Under the pieces are notes generated by a model. That model worked only from the letters and a program-made list of their open reading frames with translations, was not told the DNA's origin and did no database searches. A DNA stretch of 64,000 nt from Sunxiuqinia indica (lineage in GTDB: Bacteria; Bacteroidota; Bacteroidia; Bacteroidales; Prolixibacteraceae): assembly GCF_009847015.1 (NCBI RefSeq), contig NZ_WVEM01000005.1, positions 186,001-250,000 on the forward strand, read 5' to 3'. Position numbers and translations under genes: made by a program. This document shows positions 1 through 8,544 of this stretch, piece by piece. Every line of letters starts with the position of its first letter. The first letter of the stretch is position 1.

Positions 1-1
1 A

Positions 2-817
2 GTTGGTGTTAAGCTGGGCAAAGGCGGAATAAACAAGCAGCTGCTTACTCCCGAAGCTTTTGTAAGAGCTACCAATGCACTGAACGAACACCGGCAAACC
101 ATTGAGAAATATGAAGTCGATAAGGTTTTTGCCATTGCCACGTCGGCCGTGCGCGATGCAGCCAATCGCAAAGAGTTTGAGACTCATTTATTAAGAGAAA
201 CAACAATAAAACTAGTTACCATCTCGGGCGACCAGGAGGCTCAATTGATTTTTGAAGGCGTAAAACTGGCCTTTGGTAAACTTGAAAAACAGTCCCTGAT
301 CATGGATATTGGCGGAGGAAGCAACGAATTTATCGAAACCAATAACGACCAAATCGTTTGGAAAGAAAGTTTCCCATTGGGAATGGCCCGAATTATTGAG
401 CAAATCCCTCTATCAGATCCAATAACGACTGATGAAATAAGTACCGTAGAAAAATATTTTGACCAAGGGCTGGAGTTGTTGTGGAGAAACGTTCAACCAG
501 GCAAGCTACAACTGATTGGTTGCTCGGGAGCTTTCGATACCATTGCAGACCTGATCGACCAAACCTCGCCCGGAACAAAAATAAGACAACAGCAAGCAAT
601 CAGCCTGAACGACTTTAATCGAATCGCTGATCAGGTAATCTTTTCGACCAAAGAACAACGGGAACAAATGAAAGGGATGGACCCCCTGCGAGTAGAAATG
701 ATTGTGCCTGCTTTAATTTTCATTCGGCTGGTTATTGAAAAACTGGAGATTGAGAAAATTACACAAACTGATTTTGCCTTGCGCGAAGGCATTTTGTACA
801 AATGGATTTATGACTAA
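2..817 (+). CDS. Ppx/GppA-type exopolyphosphatase, 5' end missing
   Basis: The reading frame is open from the first bases of the window and ends in TAA at 815-817, so the N-terminus lies upstream and about 271 residues are visible. Family knowledge: Ppx/GppA proteins of the ASKHA fold hydrolyse polyphosphate or pppGpp. Visible support is the early segment with the TSAVRDAANR motif and the later glycine-rich phosphate-binding motif DIGGGSNEF, followed by a GCSGAFDTI stretch and the Ppx-like tail. A Met codon at 149 is internal and is not the start. The next gene begins 33 bp downstream on the same strand. Whether the substrate is polyphosphate or pppGpp cannot be told from this fragment. Confidence 0.85.
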   Translation, partial: VGVKLGKGGINKQLLTPEAFVRATNALNEHRQTIEKYEVDKVFAIATSAVRDAANRKEFETHLLRETTIKLVTISGDQEAQLIFEGVKLAFGKLEKQSLIMDIGGGSNEFIETNNDQIVWKESFPLGMARIIEQIPLSDPITTDEISTVEKYFDQGLELLWRNVQPGKLQLIGCSGAFDTIADLIDQTSPGTKIRQQQAISLNDFNRIADQVIFSTKEQREQMKGMDPLRVEMIVPALIFIRLVIEKLEIEKITQTDFALREGILYKWIYD

Positions 818-850
818 ATTTGAAACCCGAACAAATAAAACCGCATAAGC

Positions 851-2014
851 ATGTCTAAAATATTAGTAATCGACGACGAACGAAGCATCAGAAATACCTT
901 AAAAGATATTCTGGGATATGAAAAATACCAGGTGGATTTAGCCGAAGATGGACAAAAAGGAATTGATCTGATTCGAAAAAATGAATATGACATCGTTTTG
1001 TGCGACATCAAAATGCCGGGAATGGACGGCATTGAAGTGCTTGAAAAAATTCAGATACTCGCTCCGGATGCTCCGGTTGTTATGATTTCCGGTCATGGTA
1101 ATATTGATACGGCTGTAGAGTCGATCAAAAAAGGTGCTTTCGATTACATTGAAAAGCCACTTGATTTGAATCGGCTATTGATTACGATTCGCAATGCGAT
1201 GGATAAATCGAATCTGATCACCGAAACCAAGGTTTTGAAAAAGAAAGTCAACAAGAAATACGAAATTGTTGGCAGCTCTGATGCGATGACGAAAGTTATC
1301 AGCATGGCCGACAAAGTTGCCCCAACCGATGCGCGCGTGCTGATTACCGGAGCTAACGGAACAGGTAAAGAGCTTGTTGCCCGTCGTCTGCACGACCAAA
1401 GCAATCGGGCTACCGGGCCCTTTATTGAAGTCAATTGTGCTGCCATTCCTGCCGACTTAATCGAAAGCGAGCTGTTTGGACACGAAAAAGGAGCATTTAC
1501 ATCGGCCGTTAAGCAACGTAAAGGAAAATTTGAGCAAGCCAGCGGTGGTACTTTATTCCTCGATGAGATTGGTGATATGAGCTTATCAGCACAAGCCAAA
1601 GTACTACGAGCCTTGCAAGAAAGTATCATCACCCGTGTTGGGGGCGATAAACAAATTAAGGTTGATGTTCGGGTTATTGCAGCCACCAATAAAAACCTGA
1701 GTGAAGAAATTGACAACAACAACTTTCGCGAAGACCTGTACCACCGATTAAGTGTCATCCTGATTAAAGTACCAACGCTGAACGAACGAACGGAAGATAT
1801 TCCTGAATTAACCAGCCACTTCATCAAACAGATTTGCAACGAATACGGCATGCCCGAAAAAACAATTAGCGGTGAGGCGATTAAAAAACTTCAGGGAATC
1901 AACTGGACCGGTAACATTCGTGAATTCCGAAATGTAATTGAACGACTGATTATCCTTGGGAATAAGTCGATTTCGGCTGAAGATGTAGAGGCTTTCGCGA
2001 CTTCGATCAAATAA
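851..2014 (+). CDS. NtrC-family sigma-54 response regulator lacking the Fis DNA-binding domain
   Basis: 387 residues. The N-terminal receiver domain (about 3-120) has the acidic pair D8/D9, phospho-acceptor D52 in LCDIKMPGMDG, and a conserved lysine in EKPLD. The AAA+ sigma-54 activator domain follows (about 140-375) with Walker A GANGTGKE and Walker B GGTLFLDEIGDM. Two oddities are seen directly. The sigma-54 contact loop reads GAFTSA instead of the usual GAFTGA. The protein stops shortly after the AAA+ lid (GNIREFRNVIERL), with no C-terminal Fis-type helix-turn-helix. Family knowledge says such proteins activate sigma-54 promoters; without an HTH it would have to act from solution. No partner kinase is visible next to it. 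The call as an enhancer-type activator is firm; its targets are unknown. Confidence 0.9.
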   Translation: MSKILVIDDERSIRNTLKDILGYEKYQVDLAEDGQKGIDLIRKNEYDIVLCDIKMPGMDGIEVLEKIQILAPDAPVVMISGHGNIDTAVESIKKGAFDYIEKPLDLNRLLITIRNAMDKSNLITETKVLKKKVNKKYEIVGSSDAMTKVISMADKVAPTDARVLITGANGTGKELVARRLHDQSNRATGPFIEVNCAAIPADLIESELFGHEKGAFTSAVKQRKGKFEQASGGTLFLDEIGDMSLSAQAKVLRALQESIITRVGGDKQIKVDVRVIAATNKNLSEEIDNNNFREDLYHRLSVILIKVPTLNERTEDIPELTSHFIKQICNEYGMPEKTISGEAIKKLQGINWTGNIREFRNVIERLIILGNKSISAEDVEAFATSIK

Positions 2015-2415
2015 CCGGCTCCTCTTATTTGATGTTTTCCGTTTTTTTTCAAACAACTTTTGGTATCCGTTGTTATAACTGAACGAAGCGCCACTAGAAG
2101 CGTTTCACCGTTAGAGATCAGTATAATTTCAGGCTCATGTCAACCTGCTTTTTGTTGTAAGCATTGACATCTTGCCACTAATAAAAAGACATATTAAGAT
2201 TTAAGGAAAGCCTCTGAAGCCGGAAAGTTTTTGTTGTTGTCATGGCGTATTTAAACACTTCACCCCGGGGTTTATTGTTTCCCGGGGAACGGACCGAATC
2301 TCAGGGTTTTCCTTTTTTATTTCCCACTTCCTTTTTGCAATAAATTAGCTATTTTTAGGTTTTCAAATCTGAAACTGATTCAGCAATATCTCAGATCTCG
2401 AAAACTAACAGTCAA
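2015..2415. other. 401-bp intergenic region
   Basis: No convincing gene. It contains one GC-rich hairpin (listed separately) and an AT-rich stretch just before the glycosyltransferase start at 2416 that could hold its promoter. A 33-codon ORF at 2242-2343 overlaps the hairpin and has no recognisable features. Confidence 0.6.
2263..2287. terminator. Perfect 7-bp GC hairpin, possible weak terminator
   Basis: CCCCGGG at 2263-2269 pairs with CCCGGGG at 2281-2287 around an 11-nt T-rich loop. The 3' flank on the plus strand is not an immediate T-run (a T-rich stretch follows about 20 bp later), so intrinsic termination is only possible. It lies about 250 bp after the response regulator stop. Confidence 0.35.
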
Positions 2416-3162
2416 ATGATTCACAACAAAAAGGTAGTTGTCGTTTTACCGGCATACAACGCAGCTAAAACGCTAAAAATCACTTATGATGAAATTGATT
2501 TCTCAATCGTTGATGATGTAATTTTAGTTGATGATCATAGCAATGACGACACCGTCGAAGTAGGCAAACAACTTGGAATTAAACACATCATCCGGCATGA
2601 TCAGAACAAAGGCTATGGCGGAAATCAAAAAAGCTGCTACAACAAAGCAATTGAATTAGGAGCTGATATTGTGATCATGCTTCATCCGGACTACCAATAC
2701 ACTCCCAAACTGATTCCGGCCATGAGCCACTTGATTGGAAGCGGACTCTATCATGTTGTTTTAGGATCTCGCATTTTAGGAAGAGGTGCGCTAAAGGGTG
2801 GCATGCCAGTGATCAAATATGTCGCAAACCGCGGACTCACTTTTATCCAAAACCTTTTGATGAACGCCAAGCTTTCAGAATATCACACCGGTTATCGGGC
2901 ATTTTCTCGTCAGGCGCTCGAAAAAGTTAACTTCAATGCAAATTCCGATAATTTTGTATTCGACAACCAGATGCTTGCTCAAATTTGGTATGCAGGTTAC
3001 GAAATTGCGGAAATTACTTGTCCCACAAAATACTTTAACGATGCTTCAAGTATAAATTTACAAAACAGTACAATTTATGCTTTAGGCGTAATGCGAACCG
3101 CTGTTCAATATAGATTACAAAAATGGGGAATAGTGAAGGATAAAATATTTCGTGGGAACTAA
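2416..3162 (+). CDS. GT2 family glycosyltransferase (polyprenyl-phosphate sugar transferase-like)
   Basis: 248 residues, soluble, GT-A fold. The N-terminal nucleotide-binding part is seen as VVVVLPAYNAAKTL, then VDDHSNDDT, NKGYGGNQ and an acidic metal-binding stretch in MLHPDYQYTP. The pattern resembles DPM/DPG synthase-like GT2 enzymes, which move a sugar from a nucleotide donor to a polyprenyl phosphate or glycan. It opens a cluster of glycosyltransferases and membrane GT-C-like proteins, which suggests a role in making a surface glycan or lipid-linked sugar donor. No membrane anchor is seen. Donor and acceptor cannot be assigned. Confidence 0.85.
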   Translation: MIHNKKVVVVLPAYNAAKTLKITYDEIDFSIVDDVILVDDHSNDDTVEVGKQLGIKHIIRHDQNKGYGGNQKSCYNKAIELGADIVIMLHPDYQYTPKLIPAMSHLIGSGLYHVVLGSRILGRGALKGGMPVIKYVANRGLTFIQNLLMNAKLSEYHTGYRAFSRQALEKVNFNANSDNFVFDNQMLAQIWYAGYEIAEITCPTKYFNDASSINLQNSTIYALGVMRTAVQYRLQKWGIVKDKIFRGN

Positions 3163-3247
3163 TAAACTTGAAAACAGGTATCATATTATCTTTCAAAATC
3201 CAATTGATCGTCTCCACTATTGTTAAGCGATCCGACCCACAACTGTC

Positions 3248-3354
3248 CTATTTGGAGAACAAAAGGGTAACCTGACTTTCACCCCATTGCTTAACCGCAG
3301 AAATAAGATCAAGTTTGGAGATAGACAGAGTGCTATAACACAGAAAACATCCTA
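3248..3354 (-). pseudogene. Possible 3' remnant of a lost gene
   Basis: Read on the minus strand, this stretch gives an open frame without a start. It ends in a plausible C-terminal sequence (SKLDLISAVKQWGESQ, then a few hydrophobic residues) and a TAG at 3250-3248. Composition looks coding-like, but the family is not recognised. It sits between two convergent glycosyltransferase genes, a common place for debris of excised elements. Chance cannot be excluded. Confidence 0.25.
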
Positions 3355-3362
3355 TTATCCCA

Positions 3363-4799
3363 TTATTTAAACTTGATTTTAAACAACGCAAACCACCACA
3401 TTTTCAGAAGCAATAGTCCATGTTTAAATCTAGAAATATTGGTATCTCCATAAATCCTCTCCTGATAGCGAATAGGCATATCGATAATTTTCAAATTGAG
3501 TTTATAGGCTCCGAAAAGCAAATCAAAATCTCCAAAAGGATCGAAATCTCCAAAATAAGATCGGTTAGCTGCTAGATTTAAATAGTCTTCACGAAACATC
3601 ACCTTTGTCCCACACAGAGTATCCTTAATGGGCTGTTCTAGTAGCCAGCTAAATGCTAAGCTGAAAAATTTATTTCCTAAGGTATTCAAAAAACGCATGG
3701 CATTTTTCTCCATAGGATAAATTAGGCGAGTACCATTAATAAAACCACCCTTGTTTTGAGCAAGGGCACTGTAAAATTTAGGAAGCTGTTCGGGTGGTAC
3801 AGTTAGATCTGCATCTAAAATCATCAATATATCTCCAGAAGCAATGCTATAACCAGCTCTAACGGCATCTCCTTTACCTTTTCCAGGTTGCTGCAATATT
3901 TTAATATCAAATGAATCTCTATATTTCCTTTTTATTTCCTGAATCCGTTCCCACGTATCGTCCGTTGAATTCCCCTCAACAAAAATAATTTCAATATGCT
4001 TACCAAAATCTGGCATTCGCAAAATAGCGTTTTCAATATTTCCGCTTTCATTGCGAGCAGGAATTAAAACACTTGTTGAATACTTCCTTTTTACCTCTTC
4101 TTCATCAATTTCTATAAATGGCTGAGCAAATGTATATTGATTCAATGCAAACCAATTAAAAATAGGAAGTCGCGAAATAAACTTGTTCAGAAAAGTTGAT
4201 ATCAACGGGACATAAAATGGAAAAATCATTGATGTATTTTGCTTGTATGTCTCAAAATCTGCTAAATACAATAGATTTGAAAGGTCTTTTGAAGATATCC
4301 AACTCTGCTTAGGACCTCTTCTTTTAATCCCAATTAGTTCTGCGAATTTGATAAATGGCTCCCAAAAAGCGCTGTAATAGGTCACGATAATTTTTGTATT
4401 GCAGTGACATACTCTATGTAACTGCTCAAAAACTTGCTGTATATCCGGCAAATAACCAACAAGATTAGAAAGAATAATTACGTCGTATTGTCTATTCAAG
4501 GTTATATCCTCAGCTGCCATACAAATAAACTCCAATGATGGAAACTGGCTTCGAGCTTCGCTGATCATCCTCTCACTAAAATCTATTCCGGTCTTTTCGT
4601 TGCCATTTATCTTTGCGAGCAATTCTCCGGTTCCACATCCGACCTCTAAAACAGAAGATGTTGAACTAATGAAAAAATTACAATAATCGGTGATGTTGTC
4701 CCAGTAGTAGCTTTTACTCTTTCGATATCTTATTCTGCTATCCGCTGCGGCATCGAAATATTCTTTTAAATCCTTCTTCTTTTTTTGATATATATCCAT
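3363..4799 (-). CDS. Methyltransferase-glycosyltransferase (GT2) fusion protein
   Basis: About 478 residues from the preferred ATG at 4799 (MDIYQKKKKD); a longer frame reaches 4838 but adds 13 atypical residues. The N-terminal half (about 30-200) is a class I SAM-dependent methyltransferase with SAM-binding motif I in VLEVGCGTGELL. The C-terminal half (about 230-470) is a GT2 domain with LIPARNESGN, EGNSTDDT and the acidic motif LDADLTVPPE. Known family roles are SAM-dependent methylation and sugar transfer to a polyprenyl carrier or glycan. The fusion suggests a product that is both glycosylated and methylated, but this is inference. It is convergent with the upstream GT2 gene and divergent from the membrane protein at 5043. 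The region is clearly AT-rich. Confidence 0.85.
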   Translation of the reverse strand: MDIYQKKKKDLKEYFDAAADSRIRYRKSKSYYWDNITDYCNFFISSTSSVLEVGCGTGELLAKINGNEKTGIDFSERMISEARSQFPSLEFICMAAEDITLNRQYDVIILSNLVGYLPDIQQVFEQLHRVCHCNTKIIVTYYSAFWEPFIKFAELIGIKRRGPKQSWISSKDLSNLLYLADFETYKQNTSMIFPFYVPLISTFLNKFISRLPIFNWFALNQYTFAQPFIEIDEEEVKRKYSTSVLIPARNESGNIENAILRMPDFGKHIEIIFVEGNSTDDTWERIQEIKRKYRDSFDIKILQQPGKGKGDAVRAGYSIASGDILMILDADLTVPPEQLPKFYSALAQNKGGFINGTRLIYPMEKNAMRFLNTLGNKFFSLAFSWLLEQPIKDTLCGTKVMFREDYLNLAANRSYFGDFDPFGDFDLLFGAYKLNLKIIDMPIRYQERIYGDTNISRFKHGLLLLKMWWFALFKIKFK

Positions 4800-5042
4800 T
4801 TCTAATACAGTTTGATCACAGAGTAAAACAATGTGCAAAAATATAAAACTTCTTTAATAAGCTATTGAAGTTCAAATATACGATTACTATTTAGCGGCTA
4901 TTAACAATCCTCTTAAAATAGGATATTACTTATTTTTTAATCGTGCAACGCATTGCTTTTATTTTTATTTTTGAAGAGCAATAGAAAGACGAGTATATTA
5001 AATCTATCAAATATCATCATCTATTTTAAGTCGAAACGCAAT

Positions 5043-6731
5043 ATGATGAAACTTCTGCAATCTTCTGTAAAGGCAAAATACTTATTAATCCTGATATTCC
5101 CTTTGTTCTATTTTTTTGCGGGACTTTACTTTCGTCTTATTCTTGAAGCTCCTTCATTACGATCCATTGACCCAGACTACGTATATTTCATGACTGGTCT
5201 GAACATATCTGAAGGCTTTCTAAAAGTCATCCACATTGATCATCCTGGTACACCTTTGCAATACTTGATTGCTTTGATTTTTAGAAGTACATGGTTATTT
5301 CGAGATAACCCAGATGGATACATCGCAGATGTATTGTCACACTCTGACCTTTATCTTTCTATCGTGAATATAAGTATCACTACCATTATAGCCATCTCTC
5401 TTCACGTTGCGGGGAAGTATGTATTAAACAAAACTAGATCTGTACTAGATGCTTTGCTTGTCCAAACGATTCCTCTCATTCCGGTTATTTTGTATGAAAT
5501 TATCGGACGAATAGTGCCCGAACTGCTATTACCCTTACCCATAATTGGGTTAACGGTTTTTTTTATTGGACGCATTAGCAATAACAAGAAACAATATCAA
5601 AGGAATGATTTAATTCTTTTAAGCTTTTTTGTGGCTGTAGGCATATCCATAAAACTCACATTAATTCCAATTTGGATAATTCCAATTATTATTGTCAAGG
5701 GATTGAAAAAAAAACTTACAACAATTGTAATGTCATTCGTATTCTTTTTGATTATTGCGCTTCCGGTTACCCTAAACCTCGAGAAGTTTTGGAATTGGAC
5801 AAAGGCACTTTTCATACATAGTGGACAATATGGAACCGGACAAGAAAACGTCATCAATATAGCTCAGTTTATTGAAAACCTGAAACAGATAGCGTCATTA
5901 CAACCTCATTTTACGATCCTCGTCATTGGAACATTATTGACGATTATTATCCTTGAAATTTTGAGAAGGACTAAACGGCAAGGTAGGGTCAACAATAAAA
6001 TCATCCTTGCAACTGCGATTTTGTTGTGCATTTTTGCTCAAACAATTATTTCAGGAAAACATTACGCCCCCAGGTACTTCATGCCAGCCCTCATGTTTAC
6101 GCCATTGCTACTTTTCTTGTTCATTGAAATTCTAAAAGACTATATACCAGCCAAAATTTTCAAACCTGCCAAAGTAATTGTTCTTTCGGTATTCCTAGTC
6201 TGGACACTTTTACAACAATTTAAAACAATCGAATTCACATCAAGTGCATTTGAAAAACAGCTTGCAGCCAGAGTGAAAACTAAGAATTATGCAAGCACTT
6301 TTGAAGATGAAAGTATTAAGGTAATTGTATCTCAGGATTATGGAAGTCCTTTTACTGAATACGCACTCCAGTTCAGCATAATATGGTCAGCTCATCAGTT
6401 AAAGGCAAATTACACAAAAATTCTAGCACGAATGTATCCAACAACCTATCAATATACAACGTGGGATGGGCAATTCAGATATTGGGGAGAACCATTTAAC
6501 TCGAAAATGATAATCGACAATAATATTCCTGTATATATTTATCTTGAAAAGAATACTAAAGATTTATATAATAAGACTATAGATAAACTTCGTGAAACGG
6601 GAAGCAATTTCAACGCAGAAAAAAAATTACTGTTTGAAAACCCTGTCAATGGAGAATGTCTTCTACAGTTGTTTATCTCTAATCCAGGTGAAAGCAATCC
6701 AAACATCACTAAATCCTCCACAATAGAATAA
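5043..6731 (+). CDS. Polytopic membrane protein, probable GT-C (GT39/ArnT-like) glycosyltransferase
   Basis: 562 residues from ATG at 5043; upstream in-frame codons to 4953 encode a low-complexity stretch and are unlikely to be translated. Many hydrophobic segments span roughly residues 12-400, followed by a soluble C-terminal part of about 160 residues. The first outer loop contains acidic residues (SIDPDYVYF) and HPGTPLQY, as in GT-C enzymes, and the HYAPRYFMPALM segment near the last membrane helices resembles ArnT/PMT-type proteins. Family knowledge: these use polyprenyl-phosphate sugars to modify lipids or proteins on the periplasmic side. The downstream gene overlaps by one base (TAATG), so the two are translationally coupled. 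Confidence 0.7.
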   Translation: MMKLLQSSVKAKYLLILIFPLFYFFAGLYFRLILEAPSLRSIDPDYVYFMTGLNISEGFLKVIHIDHPGTPLQYLIALIFRSTWLFRDNPDGYIADVLSHSDLYLSIVNISITTIIAISLHVAGKYVLNKTRSVLDALLVQTIPLIPVILYEIIGRIVPELLLPLPIIGLTVFFIGRISNNKKQYQRNDLILLSFFVAVGISIKLTLIPIWIIPIIIVKGLKKKLTTIVMSFVFFLIIALPVTLNLEKFWNWTKALFIHSGQYGTGQENVINIAQFIENLKQIASLQPHFTILVIGTLLTIIILEILRRTKRQGRVNNKIILATAILLCIFAQTIISGKHYAPRYFMPALMFTPLLLFLFIEILKDYIPAKIFKPAKVIVLSVFLVWTLLQQFKTIEFTSSAFEKQLAARVKTKNYASTFEDESIKVIVSQDYGSPFTEYALQFSIIWSAHQLKANYTKILARMYPTTYQYTTWDGQFRYWGEPFNSKMIIDNNIPVYIYLEKNTKDLYNKTIDKLRETGSNFNAEKKLLFENPVNGECLLQLFISNPGESNPNITKSSTIE

Positions 6732-8173
6732 TGCGGTATTTTAATACATATGGATTCATAGTATTGTTTGGCGTTTTTTTCTTAATCATTCTCTACAAAG
6801 TCATCCATGTTCCTGTAACTACCGATGAGGTTCCAACTGTCTTTTTCTATTCCAATTTTAGTTTTTGGCAGATTATGATGTATCCGGATAATATTCCTAA
6901 TAATCATATTCTAAATACATTATTAGCAAAATACTGTATCGCTATTTTTGGAAAGGAACAATGGGCTATCCGTTTACCCAGTATGTTAAGCTTCATTGGT
7001 TTTGCTTATGGGGTATTCCGAATATTAAAACTTACTATAAAGCCTCACTCCTATTTTTGGTTGCCAGCAGCGATGCTTTTTATCAATCCATATTGGCTAG
7101 ATTTTTTTGGACTGTGCAGGGGGTATGCAATTTCTACCACAATGGTCACTCTTTCGATCTGGCTTTTAATAGAAGGGTTTCGCTATAAGAAAACGATGTT
7201 CATTTGGCTGGGTTTATGTTCTTCTATTCTGGCTTCATATGCAAACTTTTCGGCGCTGATATTTTGGGCAGCAACATCGATAATAGCTTGGCTTTATTTT
7301 TTCTTTAAGGATAATAAAAACTTGATGAATATAATAAAACCCTCGCTAATCATTTTTTTCATTTCACTCGCCTACTTCGCCCTTATCCTGACTCCAATTT
7401 TAAAAATGAACAGTACAGATGAATTTCAGTATTGGACATCAAATGGATTTTATAAGGAAACAATTAAATCACTTATAATCAACTGGTGGTACGACTCGAC
7501 TTTTCTTTCAACTATAAATTACAATTTTTGGGCATTATTAATTTTCTTAGTTCTCATTATCAATATTTACTATTTACTTAGAATATTTAATAACAATAAA
7601 TCACCCAACAGCCATTACTATTCAACACTCATAACTACCGCCTTGCTACTCCTATCAGCAACCATCAATATTATTCAAACTAAAATATTAGGAACTCCCA
7701 ACTTGAACGGAAGAACAGCATTGCTTTTTCTTCCGCTAGCATCTACATCTTTTGCTTGTGTATTAGGACTAATCCCAAGTTTCAAACAAAAATCGATAGA
7801 AAGAACAATAGCAATTTTTATTAGCTTTATTTTTCTGGTAAACTTATCGCATAGGGTTTCACTAAAAAAGGTAAAGGAATGGTACTATGATCAGAATACA
7901 CTCGAAGTAATTGACTTCTTAAAAGAGAAAAGGAATCAAGATCAAGAACAGCTATCGTTAAAGACAAGTTGGTTCTTTCATCCTTCCTTCTACTTTTATT
8001 CTGATGCTAAAAAAACACCATGGATAGACTTGCAACCTTATGATTACGCTATAGATATTACTACTTCGGCTGAATATTATTATATTTTCGCTAAAGATTA
8101 CGAATTGCTTGAGCCACGTTTCAAAATTGCTTATAAATTTAGTGACGACAGGTGGCTTCTTGAACAAAAATAG
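6731..8173 (+). CDS. GT39-like membrane glycosyltransferase
   Basis: 480 residues with about ten or more hydrophobic segments. The first periplasmic loop has the acidic pair in VTTDEVPT, then NNHILNTLLAK and the WAIRLPSML motif, the characteristic order of PMT_2/GT39-type glycosyltransferases. A short soluble tail ends in DDRWLLEQK. The start ATG overlaps the stop of the preceding membrane protein by one base, which indicates co-translation. The likely role is transfer of a sugar from a polyprenyl-phosphate donor supplied by one of the neighbouring GT2 enzymes; substrate unknown. Confidence 0.78.
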   Translation: MRYFNTYGFIVLFGVFFLIILYKVIHVPVTTDEVPTVFFYSNFSFWQIMMYPDNIPNNHILNTLLAKYCIAIFGKEQWAIRLPSMLSFIGFAYGVFRILKLTIKPHSYFWLPAAMLFINPYWLDFFGLCRGYAISTTMVTLSIWLLIEGFRYKKTMFIWLGLCSSILASYANFSALIFWAATSIIAWLYFFFKDNKNLMNIIKPSLIIFFISLAYFALILTPILKMNSTDEFQYWTSNGFYKETIKSLIINWWYDSTFLSTINYNFWALLIFLVLIINIYYLLRIFNNNKSPNSHYYSTLITTALLLLSATINIIQTKILGTPNLNGRTALLFLPLASTSFACVLGLIPSFKQKSIERTIAIFISFIFLVNLSHRVSLKKVKEWYYDQNTLEVIDFLKEKRNQDQEQLSLKTSWFFHPSFYFYSDAKKTPWIDLQPYDYAIDITTSAEYYYIFAKDYELLEPRFKIAYKFSDDRWLLEQK

Positions 8174-8544
8174 ACTTACAACAAAAACAATGGACATCCT
8201 ATGAGTCACTTTTTTTAACGAAAAAATTAAATTAAGTGCAGATAGCCCATTAAACTCAACAATTAATTTCGATTAGATGGTATATATCCCCTTAGTCAGC
8301 GTTTGGTGCTTTTGGTGAAAACCCCAAAGCCCATATTACCAAGTAATAGCCTTGGGTCTTATATGGTAAACAGCAAAACAAATGTTAATAAGATGACAGG
8401 CTGGATGAAACTGAAGTTAAGTTTTTGTATACCCAAAACGTTAAACATGAAGACTTCAGAATTTACCGTTTGAATAGTCGTCAGCAACCTGCCCATTTCG
8501 ATGACATAAAGATTATCAAGCGAATTAAAAACTGATTATTTTAT
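8174..8544. other. 371-bp intergenic region with gene debris
   Basis: This gap separates two convergent membrane-protein genes. Its second half holds a coding-like fragment without a start (listed separately). The first half contains no ORF, strong hairpin or T-run that I can support. Confidence 0.5.
8392..8535 (+). pseudogene. 3' fragment of an unidentified coding gene
   Basis: An open frame without a start codon runs from a stop at 8389-8391 to TGA at 8533-8535 and gives about 47 residues that read like a protein C-terminus (motifs NVKHEDFRIYRL, then AHFDDIKIIKRIKN). The upstream part is missing, so this looks like the tail of a deleted or recombined gene. Its position between the GT-C genes suggests a lost glycan gene. 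Family not recognised. Confidence 0.35.

Noticed and set aside
1144-1851. 235-codon antisense ORF inside the sigma-54 regulator gene
   Set aside because: Mirror of a well-supported coding gene; the translation is serine/arginine rich with no domain.
2242-2343. 33-codon ORF in the 2015-2415 gap
   Set aside because: Overlaps the GC hairpin and has low-complexity composition; no sign of being translated.
4839-5042. N-terminal extension of the membrane protein at 5043 back to 4953
   Set aside because: The extra residues are a low-complexity AT-driven stretch; ATG at 5043 gives a normal start before the first membrane segment.
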